A DNA stretch of 64,000 nucleotides from Pusillimonas sp. UBA3987 (GCA_002384935.1 DGCD01000011.1:260387-324386), one strand, 5' to 3'; shown: positions 43,485-52,427, numbered from the stretch's first letter. The notes: generated from the letters alone by a model not told the origin. Made by a program: numbers and translations.

Positions 43485-44375
43485 ATGGATTATCTAAAGA
43501 CGACGTTGGAGCAATGGCGTGCGCTGGCGGCCGTGGTTGAGTATGGCGGTTTTGCCCAGGCGGCCCAGGCGCTGCATCGGAGTCAGTCTTCTATCAGTTA
43601 TCTGGTCGGTAAACTGCAATCGCAAATTGGTTTGCCTGTTCTGGAGGTGGAAGGACGCAAAGCCCACCTCACCGATGCGGGTCATACCTTGTTGGCGCAT
43701 GCCCAGGCACTGTTAAGCGACGCGTACGAACTGGAGGAATTGGCGCAGCGCATGGGGGCGGGGTGGGAGGCTGAATTGCGTCTCGTGGTTGACGTTGCTT
43801 TTCCCAAGGTTTTGCTGGTAGAGGCACTGAAGCGATTTTCTCAGGAAGCACCGTTCACCAAGCTCAAATTAAGTGAGGTCGTTCTGTCTGGTGCGGAAGA
43901 GGCTCTATTGGAACAAGACGCGGATATGATGATTGGGGCCTATATTCCGAAGGGACATCTGGGTCAGATATTGCTTCAAGTCTCTTTTATTGCAGTTGCG
44001 CATCGTGATCATCCGTTGGTTCAGGGCAGAACGATTCAAGAGGATGACCTGAGGCGGCATATGCATATCGTTGTGCGGGATTCCGGTACGCAGAACCCGC
44101 GAGACGAGGGCTGGCTTGGCTCAACACAGCGCTGGACGGTCAGCAGCCTGGAAGCGTCGGTGTCTTTGGTGGCGGGTGGCTTGGGGTTCGCCTGGCTGCC
44201 GCAACACCTTGTGGAGCCGTATCTGAATCAGGGTGTGCTCAAGCCCATTCCTGTTGTGTTGGGTCAAACGCGCAAGACGCCGCTTTATCTGGTGTTTGGC
44301 AAAGGTGCGCACACAGGGCCGGCAGCAAGCTGCCTGGCGGGCATACTCCAGGATCTGGGCGCACAAGAGCGCTAG
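43485..44375 (+). CDS. LysR-family transcription regulator
   Basis: 296 residues from ATG 43485 (a longer frame from 43404 is AT-rich leader). N-terminal winged helix: LEQWRALAAVVEYGGFAQAAQALHRSQSSISYLVGKLQ (residues 8-45); C-terminal periplasmic-binding-like sensor. Divergent from pirin-wrbA and co-directional with the nitroreductase 30 bp downstream, so both are candidate targets. Inducer unknown. Confidence 0.88.
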   Translation: MDYLKTTLEQWRALAAVVEYGGFAQAAQALHRSQSSISYLVGKLQSQIGLPVLEVEGRKAHLTDAGHTLLAHAQALLSDAYELEELAQRMGAGWEAELRLVVDVAFPKVLLVEALKRFSQEAPFTKLKLSEVVLSGAEEALLEQDADMMIGAYIPKGHLGQILLQVSFIAVAHRDHPLVQGRTIQEDDLRRHMHIVVRDSGTQNPRDEGWLGSTQRWTVSSLEASVSLVAGGLGFAWLPQHLVEPYLNQGVLKPIPVVLGQTRKTPLYLVFGKGAHTGPAASCLAGILQDLGAQER

Positions 44376-44405
44376 AATGGCATTATTCAAAAAGCGACGA
44401 GACAT

Positions 44406-45074
44406 ATGGAAAGCATTCAATCTATTCTTCAGGCCCGCTATAGCTGTCGCGCCTATCAAGACAAACCTGTGCCGCAGGACACGATTCAACAAATACTCCG
44501 CCAGGCGCAACAGTCTGCCTCGTGGTGCAATGTACAGCCCTGGGAGGTGCTGGTTCTGGGAGGGGAAGCCACGCGACGGTTTGGCGATGCGTACCATAAG
44601 CATGTCCAGTTAAATCCGGCGACACCCGACTTCCCCTGGCCTGAGCGCTATGAAGGGGTGTATCAGCAACGTCGTCGCGAATGTGGCTTTGCCTTGTACA
44701 ACACGCTGGGAATCCAGAAGGAAGATCGCGAGGCAACACAGCGGCAAATGCTCGAGAATTACCGGTTTTTCGGTGCGCCTCATCTTGCGCTGATTACCAC
44801 GCCGAAGAAACTGGGCGTGTATGGCGCGGTGGATTGCGGTATTTATGTGGCCAATTTCATGGCGCTGGCGCACAGCCATGGCCTTGCCACTATTGCCCAG
44901 GCGGCTGTGGCTTCACACCCTCATTTCGTGCGTGAGTATTTCAACCTGCCTGCTGATCGATTGCTGGTATGCGGTATTGCTTTTGGTTATGAAGACGCCA
45001 ACCAGAAGATCAATCGTTACCGAACTACGCGCGACGAAATTGAGCGCGTAGTTCGATGGGAAGGTTTTAATTAA
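44406..45074 (+). CDS. Nitroreductase family flavoprotein
   Basis: 222 residues. Typical FMN nitroreductase start ILQARYSCRAYQDKPVP near 7, ASWCNVQPWEVLVLGG near 38, GVYGAVDCGIYVANFMALAHSHGLAT near 138, and YRTTRDEIERVVRWEGF at the end. It likely reduces nitroaromatics or quinones with NAD(P)H. The last codons contain a perfect 12 bp inverted repeat, and the TAA stop lies in a TTAA shared with rhlE. Confidence 0.9.
   Translation: MESIQSILQARYSCRAYQDKPVPQDTIQQILRQAQQSASWCNVQPWEVLVLGGEATRRFGDAYHKHVQLNPATPDFPWPERYEGVYQQRRRECGFALYNTLGIQKEDREATQRQMLENYRFFGAPHLALITTPKKLGVYGAVDCGIYVANFMALAHSHGLATIAQAAVASHPHFVREYFNLPADRLLVCGIAFGYEDANQKINRYRTTRDEIERVVRWEGFN
45021..45055. repeat. Perfect 12 bp inverted repeat inside the nitroreductase 3' end
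   Basis: CGAACTACGCGC (45021-45032), an 11-base loop, GCGCGTAGTTCG (45044-45055). It is entirely within the coding sequence and 19 bp ahead of its end, followed by GGTTTTAATT. It may be a terminator embedded in the gene, forced there by the overlap with convergent rhlE. Confidence 0.6.
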
Positions 45075-46501
45075 GCAAACTGCGCATTACGGGGCGCAGG
45101 GCGGCGTCCTTGCGGTTTGGCTCCAAAACCAGGGCGCGGTGCTCGGGTGCTGGGGCGTGGGGCAGGCTTTGCGTACGATGGTTGGTCGCCGTCGGCTTTT
45201 CCTGGTCGGCCGCGGCCACTGCTGCCGCTTTTCTCGAATGGGCTGTTGCCGTAGGCTTTTTTGGTAAAGCCTTCTTTCGCTTTTCCAGGCGCGCCACCGG
45301 GTTTGCGTTTACCCGCGAATTTTCCAGTACTGCGTTTGGGGCCACTTGAAGTTGTTTTCTTTGGCTCCAGGCCGGTAATGGTCTCGGCTGGGATCGGCTG
45401 TCCGATAAAGTTTTCGATACGACGAATCTTATAGCGTTCAGCGTGTGTCGCCAGGGTATAAGCCAGGCCACTGTTGCCCGCACGACCGGTACGGCCGATG
45501 CGGTGCGTGTAGTCTTCAGGCTGCATGGGCAGGTCGTAGTTAATGGCATGGCTGATGCCTTGCACGTCGATGCCGCGCGCGGCAACGTCGGTTGCAACCA
45601 GGATACGCAGTTTCTGACGTTGCAGCAGGCCAAGTGTGCGTGTGCGCTGGCGCTGATTCATGTCACCATGTAATGCGGCCGCGGTGTAGCCTTGGTCAGA
45701 CAGCTTTTCAGCCAGGTCATCTGCGCCGCGCTTGGTGGCGGTAAACACAATAGCCTGGTTCAGACGGCTGTCACTCAAGAGGTGATCGAGCAACTGCATT
45801 TTGTGCTTGTTGTCGTCGGCATACAGCAGACTTTGTGTAATGTTGGCGTGTTTTTCTTTCTGGCCCGACACTTCAATGCGAACGGGTTCACGCATCATTT
45901 TGGCGGCTAATGTGGCAATTGAGCCGTCCAGCGTTGCCGAGAACAGCAGTGTCTGGCGTTGCTTGGGTGCAGCAGCCACAATGGCTTCAATGTCTTCAAT
46001 AAAGCCCATGTCAAGCATGCGGTCGGCTTCATCAAGCACCAGTGTATGAATGTTTGACAAGTTGATGCGGCGTGCGCGCAAGTGGTCGATCAGGCGGCCG
46101 GGTGTGGCAACCAGTACGTCGACACGACGTGACAGCGCTTTGATTTGAGCGCCGTATGGCATGCCGCCAACCACAACCGCCGTATGCAGGCCTTTAATGC
46201 CGGCACCGTAGTTTTTTGTTGCCTCGGCTACTTGCATTGCCAATTCACGTGTGGGTGTCAGCACCAGCACCTGAACGTTCTGCCCCTTTTTGTTTTCAGC
46301 GGCAGCCTGTGCAATGCGGTTCAAAGCGGGCAACATGAATGCGGCGGTTTTACCACTGCCGGTCTGTGCAGAGACCATCAGGTCCTTGCCTTCCAATGCT
46401 TTTGGAATGGATGCGGATTGAACAGGCGTTGGGGCACTGAAGCCGGCGCTTTGTAGTGCAGACAGCAGTACGGGTTCGAGACCCAGGGTTTCGAAAGACA
46501 T
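45071..46501 (-). CDS. rhlE: DEAD-box RNA helicase, RhlE family
   Basis: ATP-dependent RNA helicase of ribosome assembly and RNA decay. ATG 46501 has AAGGA seven bases upstream (476 residues). Motifs in order: Q motif FSAPTPVQ, I AQTGSGKT near 50, Ia PTRELAMQ, II DEAD near 160, III SAT, VI HRIGRTGRAG near 338. The C-terminal ~100 residues are Arg/Lys/Gly/Pro-rich and disordered, as usual for RhlE. Preceded by a long leader. Confidence 0.93.
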   Translation of the reverse strand: MSFETLGLEPVLLSALQSAGFSAPTPVQSASIPKALEGKDLMVSAQTGSGKTAAFMLPALNRIAQAAAENKKGQNVQVLVLTPTRELAMQVAEATKNYGAGIKGLHTAVVVGGMPYGAQIKALSRRVDVLVATPGRLIDHLRARRINLSNIHTLVLDEADRMLDMGFIEDIEAIVAAAPKQRQTLLFSATLDGSIATLAAKMMREPVRIEVSGQKEKHANITQSLLYADDNKHKMQLLDHLLSDSRLNQAIVFTATKRGADDLAEKLSDQGYTAAALHGDMNQRQRTRTLGLLQRQKLRILVATDVAARGIDVQGISHAINYDLPMQPEDYTHRIGRTGRAGNSGLAYTLATHAERYKIRRIENFIGQPIPAETITGLEPKKTTSSGPKRSTGKFAGKRKPGGAPGKAKEGFTKKAYGNSPFEKSGSSGRGRPGKADGDQPSYAKPAPRPSTRAPRPGFGAKPQGRRPAPRNAQFA

Positions 46502-46811
46502 GAGATATCCTTTGCCAATGAAGGCATTGTCAGGGAACGGGGAGTTATCCGGGCCCGGTTGATTGAACATCGTGCCGACCAATCAACCTAAAGGACATCG
46601 TTATCAGTGAACGAAGAAGCGACCAGGTTTGGGGGGTCAGGAATCGATGGCGTTGAGCATGGGTGATTCTGAAGTGAGCCAACTGCTAGGATGCGGCAAG
46701 ACCGCACAAAAATGCCAACGCTTAAAAATGCAGTGGCCGCAGTATAGACGCGAAACGTGACCTAGGGATAGTACTAATTTGTAACAGTGACAATGAGGTT
46801 ACGTGCTCATG
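46502..46811 (-). other. 310 bp non-coding region, rhlE leader and ung 3' end
   Basis: No gene is visible here. It holds the rhlE 5' leader, with the hairpin listed at 46557, and the sequence after the ung stop, where GTAAC/GTTAC arms form only a weak stem. No good promoter hexamer pair was found. DEAD-box genes often have long regulatory leaders, so cold or autoregulatory control is possible. Confidence 0.4.
46557..46588 (-). repeat. Inverted repeat in the rhlE leader
   Basis: GGTTGATTG (46557-46565) and CAATCAACC (46580-46588) form a perfect 9 bp stem with a 14-base loop, 55 bp upstream of the rhlE start. Confidence 0.5.
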
Positions 46812-47525
46812 TTACCAGCGTATTGGAGGCTGGCCTTGCTCTGTTAGCCACTGGTTGGCCATGACAAAATGATTGCAGCCCAGAAAAGGAGAGGGGGCGC
46901 GCCGCGCCGAGAGTGGAGACGGATGGTTCGCTTTCAGTATCAAGGTGTTGGGTGCATCCGGCAGGCAACCGGCTTTGGCCTGTGCATGATTCCCCCAGAG
47001 CATGAAGACTTTGGGCTGGGGCAGGGCGCCGGCAAATCGGATGAGTGTGTCGGTAATGGTTTCCCAGCCTTTACGGGCGTGTGAGGCGGGCTTGCCCTGT
47101 TCCACCGTCAGGACGGTATTAAGCAACAACACGCCTTGTTGTGCCCAATGCGTCAGGTCGTGCGAGGGCGAGCGCAACGTGTCGGGAATGCTGTTGTGCA
47201 GTTCTGCGAATATATTGCGCAAACTGGGTGGGCAGGCTGCGGTGTCCGGAACCGAGAATGCCAGGCCTTGAGCCTGGTTGGGCCCGTGATAGGGGTCTTG
47301 CCCCAATATGACAACTTTTATCTCGTCTGGATTGATTTGCTCCAGCGCTCTGAATACATGCTGGGGAAAGATTGTGGCACCTGCCTGCAGGCGATGAGCT
47401 AAAAATGTGTTCAGGTTTTCCAGGCAGCCTGCCTGTGTCGCCAGTACACCCCGCCACTCGGAAGGTAGCGCCCGCACCTGATCCAGTAATCCGCCTTCGT
47501 AACAGTTGTGGGGAGTCTTCAGCAT
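46812..47525 (-). CDS. ung: Uracil-DNA glycosylase
   Basis: Removes uracil from DNA. 237 residues with motif A GQDPYHGPNQAQGLAFSVP near 75 (catalytic Asp), LLLNTVLTVEQGKPASH, and motif B NHPSPLSARRAPSPFLGCNHF near 197 (catalytic His). It lies 16 bp after trpC in the same direction and may be the last gene of the trp transcript. Confidence 0.96.
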   Translation of the reverse strand: MLKTPHNCYEGGLLDQVRALPSEWRGVLATQAGCLENLNTFLAHRLQAGATIFPQHVFRALEQINPDEIKVVILGQDPYHGPNQAQGLAFSVPDTAACPPSLRNIFAELHNSIPDTLRSPSHDLTHWAQQGVLLLNTVLTVEQGKPASHARKGWETITDTLIRFAGALPQPKVFMLWGNHAQAKAGCLPDAPNTLILKANHPSPLSARRAPSPFLGCNHFVMANQWLTEQGQPPIRW

Positions 47526-47541
47526 TTCAAAGTTGGGTATG

Positions 47542-48330
47542 CTAGAAAAAAAGTTCTTTCAGGGCCTGTCCCGGCTCTTCGGCTCGCATAAATCGTTCAC
47601 CAACCAGAAATGCATTTACATTATGACTGCGCATGAGTTCAACGTCTTCTCGGGTGTGAATGGCACTTTCCGTGACCACCAGGCGATCTTCCGGTACGAG
47701 ATCCAGCATGTCGATGGTGTTCTGCAGCGAGACTTCGAACGTGCGCAGATTGCGATTGTTGATGCCCAGCAGTTTCGATTGCATTTGCAATGCAACCTCC
47801 AGCTCGTCGCGATCATGCACTTCAACAAGCACATCCATGCCCAGTTCCAGCGACAGGCTTTCCAGTTCCAGCAATTGCGAACGGCTTAGCGCTGCGACAA
47901 TCAGCAAAATGCAGTCGGCGCCCAATGCGCGTGAGTGGGCGACCTGATAAGGGTCGATCATGAAATCCTTGCGCAGAATGGGCAGAGAGCACGCGGCCCG
48001 TGCCTGGCGCAGATAGTCGTATGAGCCTTGGAAATATTGCACGTCTGTGAGAACGGACAGGCAGGCCGCCCCATGCGCTGCGTAGGAACTGGCAATATTG
48101 GCCGGATTGAAGTCTTCCCGAATTACGCCCTTCGACGGGGATGCTTTTTTCACTTCGGCAATGACGGCCGGTTTGCCTTGTTCTATTTTGCTTTCCAGGG
48201 CGTTCACAAAGCCGCGCAGATCTTTGCGGCTTTGGGCCTCGCGCAAGACCTCTGCCTCGCTGCGCATTTGGCGCGCGGTGGCCACTTCGGTCTTTTTTGT
48301 TTCCAGTATTTTTTGAAGGATGTCACTCAT
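47542..48330 (-). CDS. trpC: Indole-3-glycerol phosphate synthase
   Basis: Closes the indole ring of the tryptophan pathway. 262-residue monofunctional TIM barrel: VIAEVKKASPSKGVI near 57, LSVLTDVQYFQGS near 90, ILRKDFMIDPYQ near 118, and GINNRNLRTFEV near 188. ATG overlaps the trpD stop (ATGA). Confidence 0.96.
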   Translation of the reverse strand: MSDILQKILETKKTEVATARQMRSEAEVLREAQSRKDLRGFVNALESKIEQGKPAVIAEVKKASPSKGVIREDFNPANIASSYAAHGAACLSVLTDVQYFQGSYDYLRQARAACSLPILRKDFMIDPYQVAHSRALGADCILLIVAALSRSQLLELESLSLELGMDVLVEVHDRDELEVALQMQSKLLGINNRNLRTFEVSLQNTIDMLDLVPEDRLVVTESAIHTREDVELMRSHNVNAFLVGERFMRAEEPGQALKELFF

Positions 48331-49361
48331 GACTTGAATTTCCGGGTATAGGCGCTGAATGTTTCCAGTTTTTCGCGCGCGGCGCCGTTGGCAATTAACT
48401 CAAATGCCAGTTTTACGCCTTCTTTCATTGTTTGGGTGCGGTTGGCTGCATAAATGGCCAAGCCAGCGTTGAGCGCAACGATATCACGAGCCGGCCCTTC
48501 GACATTATCCAGAGCTTCCCTTACCAAGGCTGCAGATTCATCGCGTGTGCTCACTTTAAGCGAGCGGTTTGACGACATCGTGACATTAAAGTCTTCCGGG
48601 TGGATTTCGTACTCTTTAATTTCACCGTCTTTGAGTTCGCCAATGAGCGTGGGTGCGCCCAGAGATACTTCATCCATGCCGTCCTTACCGTGCACAATCA
48701 AAACATGCTTCGAGCCGAGCCGTTCCAACACCCGAACCTGAATGCCGACCAGGTCGCCATGGAAGACGCCCATAAGCTGATTGCCGGCTCCGGCGGGGTT
48801 GGTCAGCGGTCCGAGAATATTAAAAATGGTTTTTATGCCGAGCTCTTTGCGGATCGGGGCGACATATTTCATGGCGCCGTGATGAGCGGGGGCGAACATG
48901 AAGCCAATGCCGGTTTCTGCAATACATTCCGCAATTTGCGCTGGCGTGAGCTCAATATTGACGCCGAGCGCTTCTACGACGTCGACGCTACCCGACGAGG
49001 ACGAGGCGCTGCGCCCGCCGTGCTTGGCCACTTTGGCGCCAGAAGCGGCTGCAACGAACATCGCGGCAGTGGAAATGTTGAAAGTGTTGCTGCCGTCTCC
49101 GCCCGTGCCGGCCATATCCAAAAGTTCATCCGGGTAGGGTGTGTCCACTTTCGTGGCAAATTCACGCATGACCTGTGCCGCTGCGGTAATTTCACCAATC
49201 GTCTCTTTTTTCACTCGCAGGCCCATGATCAGGGCAGTAGCCATTTGGGCAGACATTTCGCCGCGCATCAGAGCGCGCATGAGCTGCAACATCTCGTCGT
49301 GGAAAATTTCCCTGTGCTCAACGCAGCGGGCCAAAGCTTCACTAGGGGTAATGTGGGTCAT
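48327..49361 (-). CDS. trpD: Anthranilate phosphoribosyltransferase
   Basis: Joins anthranilate to PRPP. 344 residues: DMAGTGGDGSNTFNIST near 82 (PRPP loop), KHGGRSASSSSGSVDVVEALG near 113, MFAPAHHGAMKYVAPIRKELG near 156, and GPLTNPAG. AAGGAAAG precedes the start; trpG ends 15 bp upstream. Confidence 0.96.
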   Translation of the reverse strand: MTHITPSEALARCVEHREIFHDEMLQLMRALMRGEMSAQMATALIMGLRVKKETIGEITAAAQVMREFATKVDTPYPDELLDMAGTGGDGSNTFNISTAAMFVAAASGAKVAKHGGRSASSSSGSVDVVEALGVNIELTPAQIAECIAETGIGFMFAPAHHGAMKYVAPIRKELGIKTIFNILGPLTNPAGAGNQLMGVFHGDLVGIQVRVLERLGSKHVLIVHGKDGMDEVSLGAPTLIGELKDGEIKEYEIHPEDFNVTMSSNRSLKVSTRDESAALVREALDNVEGPARDIVALNAGLAIYAANRTQTMKEGVKLAFELIANGAAREKLETFSAYTRKFKS

Positions 49362-49376
49362 TTTGCTTTCCTTTTT

Positions 49377-49940
49377 CTATATTTTAAGGAATCGTTCAAG
49401 CAAGGCGTGGCCATGCTCGCTCAGGATGGATTCGGGATGGAACTGTACGCCGAAGATCGGGTCCGTTTTGTGACGGATGCCCATGATTTCGCCGTCGTCG
49501 GTTTGCGCAGTTATCTCCAGGCAGTCGGGCAGGGTGCTGCGGTTGATTGCCAGCGAGTGGTAACGCGTAACCGTGAACGGGGACGGCAAACCGGTGAAGA
49601 TGTCTTCTCCCTTATGTTGAAGGAGCGATGTTTTTCCATGCATGAGGGTTTTTGCCCGCACGATATCGCCGCCGAATGCCGCTCCAATTGCCTGATGCCC
49701 CAGGCATACGCCCAGAATGGGCACCTGGCCGGCCAGCGCCTGGATCAGCGCGACTGAAACGCCGGCCTGGTCGGGGGCGCAAGGGCCGGGCGAAATACAA
49801 AGGCGATCCGGTTTCAGCGCCAGCAGTTCGGGTACGGTCATGTGGTCGTTACGCACAACCTGAACATTTTCCCCCAATTCGCCAAAGTAATGCACCAGGT
49901 TGTAAGTGAAGGAGTCGTAGTTATCAAGCATCAGTAGCAT
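49377..49940 (-). CDS. trpG: Anthranilate synthase component II (glutamine amidotransferase)
   Basis: Releases ammonia from glutamine for TrpE; may also serve PabB. 187 residues, class I amidotransferase: MLDNYDSFTYNLVHYFGELG at the start, SPGPCAPDQAG near 50, nucleophile Cys79 in GVCLGHQAIG, and His in QFHPESILSEHG. It lies 21 bp after trpE. Confidence 0.95.
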   Translation of the reverse strand: MLLMLDNYDSFTYNLVHYFGELGENVQVVRNDHMTVPELLALKPDRLCISPGPCAPDQAGVSVALIQALAGQVPILGVCLGHQAIGAAFGGDIVRAKTLMHGKTSLLQHKGEDIFTGLPSPFTVTRYHSLAINRSTLPDCLEITAQTDDGEIMGIRHKTDPIFGVQFHPESILSEHGHALLERFLKI

Positions 49941-49961
49941 TCTGTGTCTCCGGCGACAGGG

Positions 49962-51482
49962 TTAAATAGGCTCATCCAGGCCAAACTGAACTTTTTCAGC
50001 TGCGCGAATCAAGGCGCGTGCTTTTGCTTCGGTTTCCTGCCATTCTTTTTCCGGATCGGAGTCGGCCACAATGCCGGCAGCCGCCTGTACATAAAGCATG
50101 CCATTTTTGATGATACCGGTGCGAATTGCGATTGCCACGTCCATTTCTCCGCTGTAACTCAAGTAGCCCGCGGCGCCGCCGTAAATGCCCCGGCGAACAG
50201 GCTCCAGTTCGTCGATAATTTCCATGGCGCGTACTTTTGGCGCGCCGGTCAGCGTGCCGGCCGGGAACGAAGCGCGCAGGACATCCATATTGCTCAGTTC
50301 CGGTTTGAGTTCGCCGCAGACATTGGAAACCAGGTGTTGTACATGCGAGTAACGTTCAATGGCCATGGTTTCGGTCACTTTTACTGTGCCCGTTTTTGCC
50401 ACGCGCCCTACATCGTTTCTTGCCAGATCAATCAGCATGACATGTTCGGCACGCTCTTTCGGATCGGCCTGCAATTCTTGCGCTAGTCGCGCATCTTCAG
50501 TCGGTGTCGCGCCGCGCGGGCGCGTGCCGGCCAGCGGGCGAATCGTTACTTTCGTGGATTCGTCTGCGCCGTCGTGAACTGTTTCCTGGCGCACCAGAAT
50601 TTCAGGTGAGGCGCCAACGACATGAAAATCGTCGAAATTCCAGTAGTACATGTAGGGTGAGGGGTTCAGCGAGCGCAAGGCACGATACAGCGAGAGCGGT
50701 GAGTCGCGAAATGGCTTGGAGATGACCTGGCCGATCTGCACTTGCATGACGTCGCCGGCTTCGATGTACGCTTTGGCTTTGTGTACGGCAGCCAGGTAGT
50801 CTTCTTTTTTGAAGTCTCGATAAGTATCGGTTTGCAGGCTGGCATAGGCGTAGGGAATGACGACGGGCGTACGCAGTTTCTGTCGCAGTACCTTGAGGCG
50901 TCTTTTGGCCTGAATGTAACTTTCGGGTTGGGACGTATCGGCATACACCAGCAAGTAGGTTTTGCCGGCCAGGTTATCAACAATAACCAGTTCGTCGATA
51001 TGCAGCAGCATCAGGTCCGGGGTGCCTTCGCCCTGTCCCGAAGGAAACGGCTTAACGGCCGGCCCCAGCTTGGGCTCTGCGTGGCGAGCAATGTCGTAAC
51101 CGAAGTAGCCGGCCAGGCCGCCGGCAAAGCGTGGCATGCCTGGGCGCAGGGCTACTTTGAAGCGGTTTTGGTAGGCTTGTACGAAATCCAGCGGATCGCC
51201 CTCATGGGTTTCCACGACCTTGCCTTGCGTCACAACCTCGGTTTTGTTTCCCGTGGCGCGAATGACTGTGTGTGCGGGCAGGCCAATAAAGGAATAACGG
51301 CCAAAACGCTCACCGCTCACAACCGATTCCAGCAAACAACTATTTCGTCCGCCTTCCGGAGAGTTGTGCGCCAGTTTCAGGTAGATGCTTAATGGTGTAT
51401 CAAGATCGGCGTAAGTTTCGGCGATGAGCGGTATGCGGTTGAAGCCCTGCGCTGCAAGTGCGTTGAACTCAATTTCTGTCAT
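49962..51482 (-). CDS. trpE: Anthranilate synthase component I
   Basis: Makes anthranilate from chorismate. 506 residues from ATG 51482; a longer frame to 51569 would read through the attenuator hairpin and is rejected. Seen: feedback-site region LLESVVSGERFGRYSFIG near 51, YYWNFDDFHVVGASPEILV near 300, RPLAGTRPRGAT near 335, FPAGTLTGAPKVRAMEIID near 424, and GGAAGYLSYSGEMDVAIAIRT. First structural gene of trpE-G-D-C, controlled by the upstream leader. Confidence 0.96.
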   Translation of the reverse strand: MTEIEFNALAAQGFNRIPLIAETYADLDTPLSIYLKLAHNSPEGGRNSCLLESVVSGERFGRYSFIGLPAHTVIRATGNKTEVVTQGKVVETHEGDPLDFVQAYQNRFKVALRPGMPRFAGGLAGYFGYDIARHAEPKLGPAVKPFPSGQGEGTPDLMLLHIDELVIVDNLAGKTYLLVYADTSQPESYIQAKRRLKVLRQKLRTPVVIPYAYASLQTDTYRDFKKEDYLAAVHKAKAYIEAGDVMQVQIGQVISKPFRDSPLSLYRALRSLNPSPYMYYWNFDDFHVVGASPEILVRQETVHDGADESTKVTIRPLAGTRPRGATPTEDARLAQELQADPKERAEHVMLIDLARNDVGRVAKTGTVKVTETMAIERYSHVQHLVSNVCGELKPELSNMDVLRASFPAGTLTGAPKVRAMEIIDELEPVRRGIYGGAAGYLSYSGEMDVAIAIRTGIIKNGMLYVQAAAGIVADSDPEKEWQETEAKARALIRAAEKVQFGLDEPI

Positions 51483-51528
51483 GGTGTTCTCGGTTGGTGT
51501 TAGTGGGAAACACGCAGCGGACAGAAAT

Positions 51529-51561
51529 AAAAAAGCCCGGCTACGTGTGTAGATCCGGGCT
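51529..51561 (-). terminator. trp attenuator terminator hairpin
   Basis: On the minus strand AGCCCGG (51561-51555) pairs with CCGGGCT (51540-51534), with an inner CTAC/GTAG stem, and is followed by T residues to 51529. The 5' arm can instead pair with CCGGGTT (51634-51628) inside the leader-peptide gene, giving an antiterminator. A further hairpin GCGCGAAA/TTTCGCGC lies at 51581-51609. Confidence 0.88.
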
Positions 51562-51620
51562 GGATTCAAACTGACTGGTAGCGCGAAAACTGCTTTTTAA
51601 ATTTCGCGCCAGGAGACGAT

Positions 51621-51698
51621 TCACTGCAACCCGGAACACAAACGCCACCAGCGCCAATAGGCGCCGACGTTTGTGTAAAGGGACTGTGAACGGTTCAT
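51621..51698 (-). CDS. trpL: trp operon leader peptide
   Basis: A 25-codon open frame starting at ATG 51698 whose middle reads Tyr-Trp-Arg-Trp-Trp-Arg (codons 14-19): three Trp codons in four positions. When Trp-tRNA is short the ribosome should stall here and free the segment 51634-51628 to form the antiterminator; when Trp is ample it reaches the stop at 51621 and covers that segment. No strong Shine-Dalgarno is seen. Confidence 0.88.
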   Translation of the reverse strand: MNRSQSLYTNVGAYWRWWRLCSGLQ

Positions 51699-51725
51699 AA
51701 AATTTCGGTTATGACTTACAAGCGG

Positions 51726-51754
51726 GTGATACAGGCGGATGTGTCTGCTTTCAC
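51726..51754 (-). promoter_or_regulatory. Candidate trp promoter
   Basis: Read on the minus strand: GTGAAA (51754-51749), 17 bp spacer, TATCAC (51731-51726), each 4 of 6 to consensus. It starts just after the gph stop and would give a leader of about 20 bases before trpL. Confidence 0.35.
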
Positions 51755-51758
51755 CAGG

Positions 51759-52427
51759 TTAATGGCGCGTGGCCCAACAGGCGGCTGCCTCAATGGTCGA
51801 AACTATATCACTGACTTTCAGGTTTTGCACACTCTGTCCGTTGTTATATCCGTATGGCACAGCCAAAACATCGATTCCCGCCGCGTTCGCCGCCTGGGTA
51901 TCATGGGCGGAATCACCGATAAGCAAGGCGTTTTCAGGGGCAACGTTCAATAAGTTGCATGCATGCAACAGTGGCATGGGGTGAGGCTTTTTCCGGCTGC
52001 AGGTGTCGCCGCAGACAACCTGTTCGAAATAATTCTGAAGCCCGCAGGCTTGCAACAAGGGCAGCGTGAATTCGCTTGGCTTGTTGGTGACAACCGCCAA
52101 TTTGATTTGATGTTGCTTGAACAAATTCAACCCTGTTATTACGCCGTCGTAGACGGTGGATTTTTCACCGTTGACCCGATGATAGTGCTGGTTGAACAGT
52201 GACAGGCCGTACTGTATGGTTGCATCGTCGGGTGTTTGATTCAACTGCGTCGACAACGCTTTTTTTACGAGGTTTTCAGTGCCCCTGCCCACGTAGCGCG
52301 CAATGACGTCTTGCGTCAGGGGGCGCAGCCCCATTTGAGTGCGCATGGCGTTGGTGGCATCCGCCAGGTCGGGTATGGTGTTAACCAGTGTGCCGTCAAG
52401 GTCAATCAGGGCGGCGTGATATGTCAT
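51759..52427 (-). CDS. gph: Phosphoglycolate phosphatase
   Basis: HAD-family phosphatase that clears 2-phosphoglycolate from DNA repair and oxygenation. 222 residues: DLDGTLVNT near 9 (nucleophile Asp), VVTNKPSEF (motif II Thr) near 112, KKPHPMPLLHACN (motif III Lys) and LLIGDSAHDTQAANAAG (motif IV). ATGA overlap with rpe upstream; the trp leader starts 60 bp downstream. Confidence 0.9.
   Translation of the reverse strand: MTYHAALIDLDGTLVNTIPDLADATNAMRTQMGLRPLTQDVIARYVGRGTENLVKKALSTQLNQTPDDATIQYGLSLFNQHYHRVNGEKSTVYDGVITGLNLFKQHQIKLAVVTNKPSEFTLPLLQACGLQNYFEQVVCGDTCSRKKPHPMPLLHACNLLNVAPENALLIGDSAHDTQAANAAGIDVLAVPYGYNNGQSVQNLKVSDIVSTIEAAACWATRH

Noticed and set aside
51483..51569. N-terminal extension of trpE
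   Set aside because: The extra 29 codons would be translated through the attenuator terminator hairpin; ATG 51482 gives the family N-terminus.
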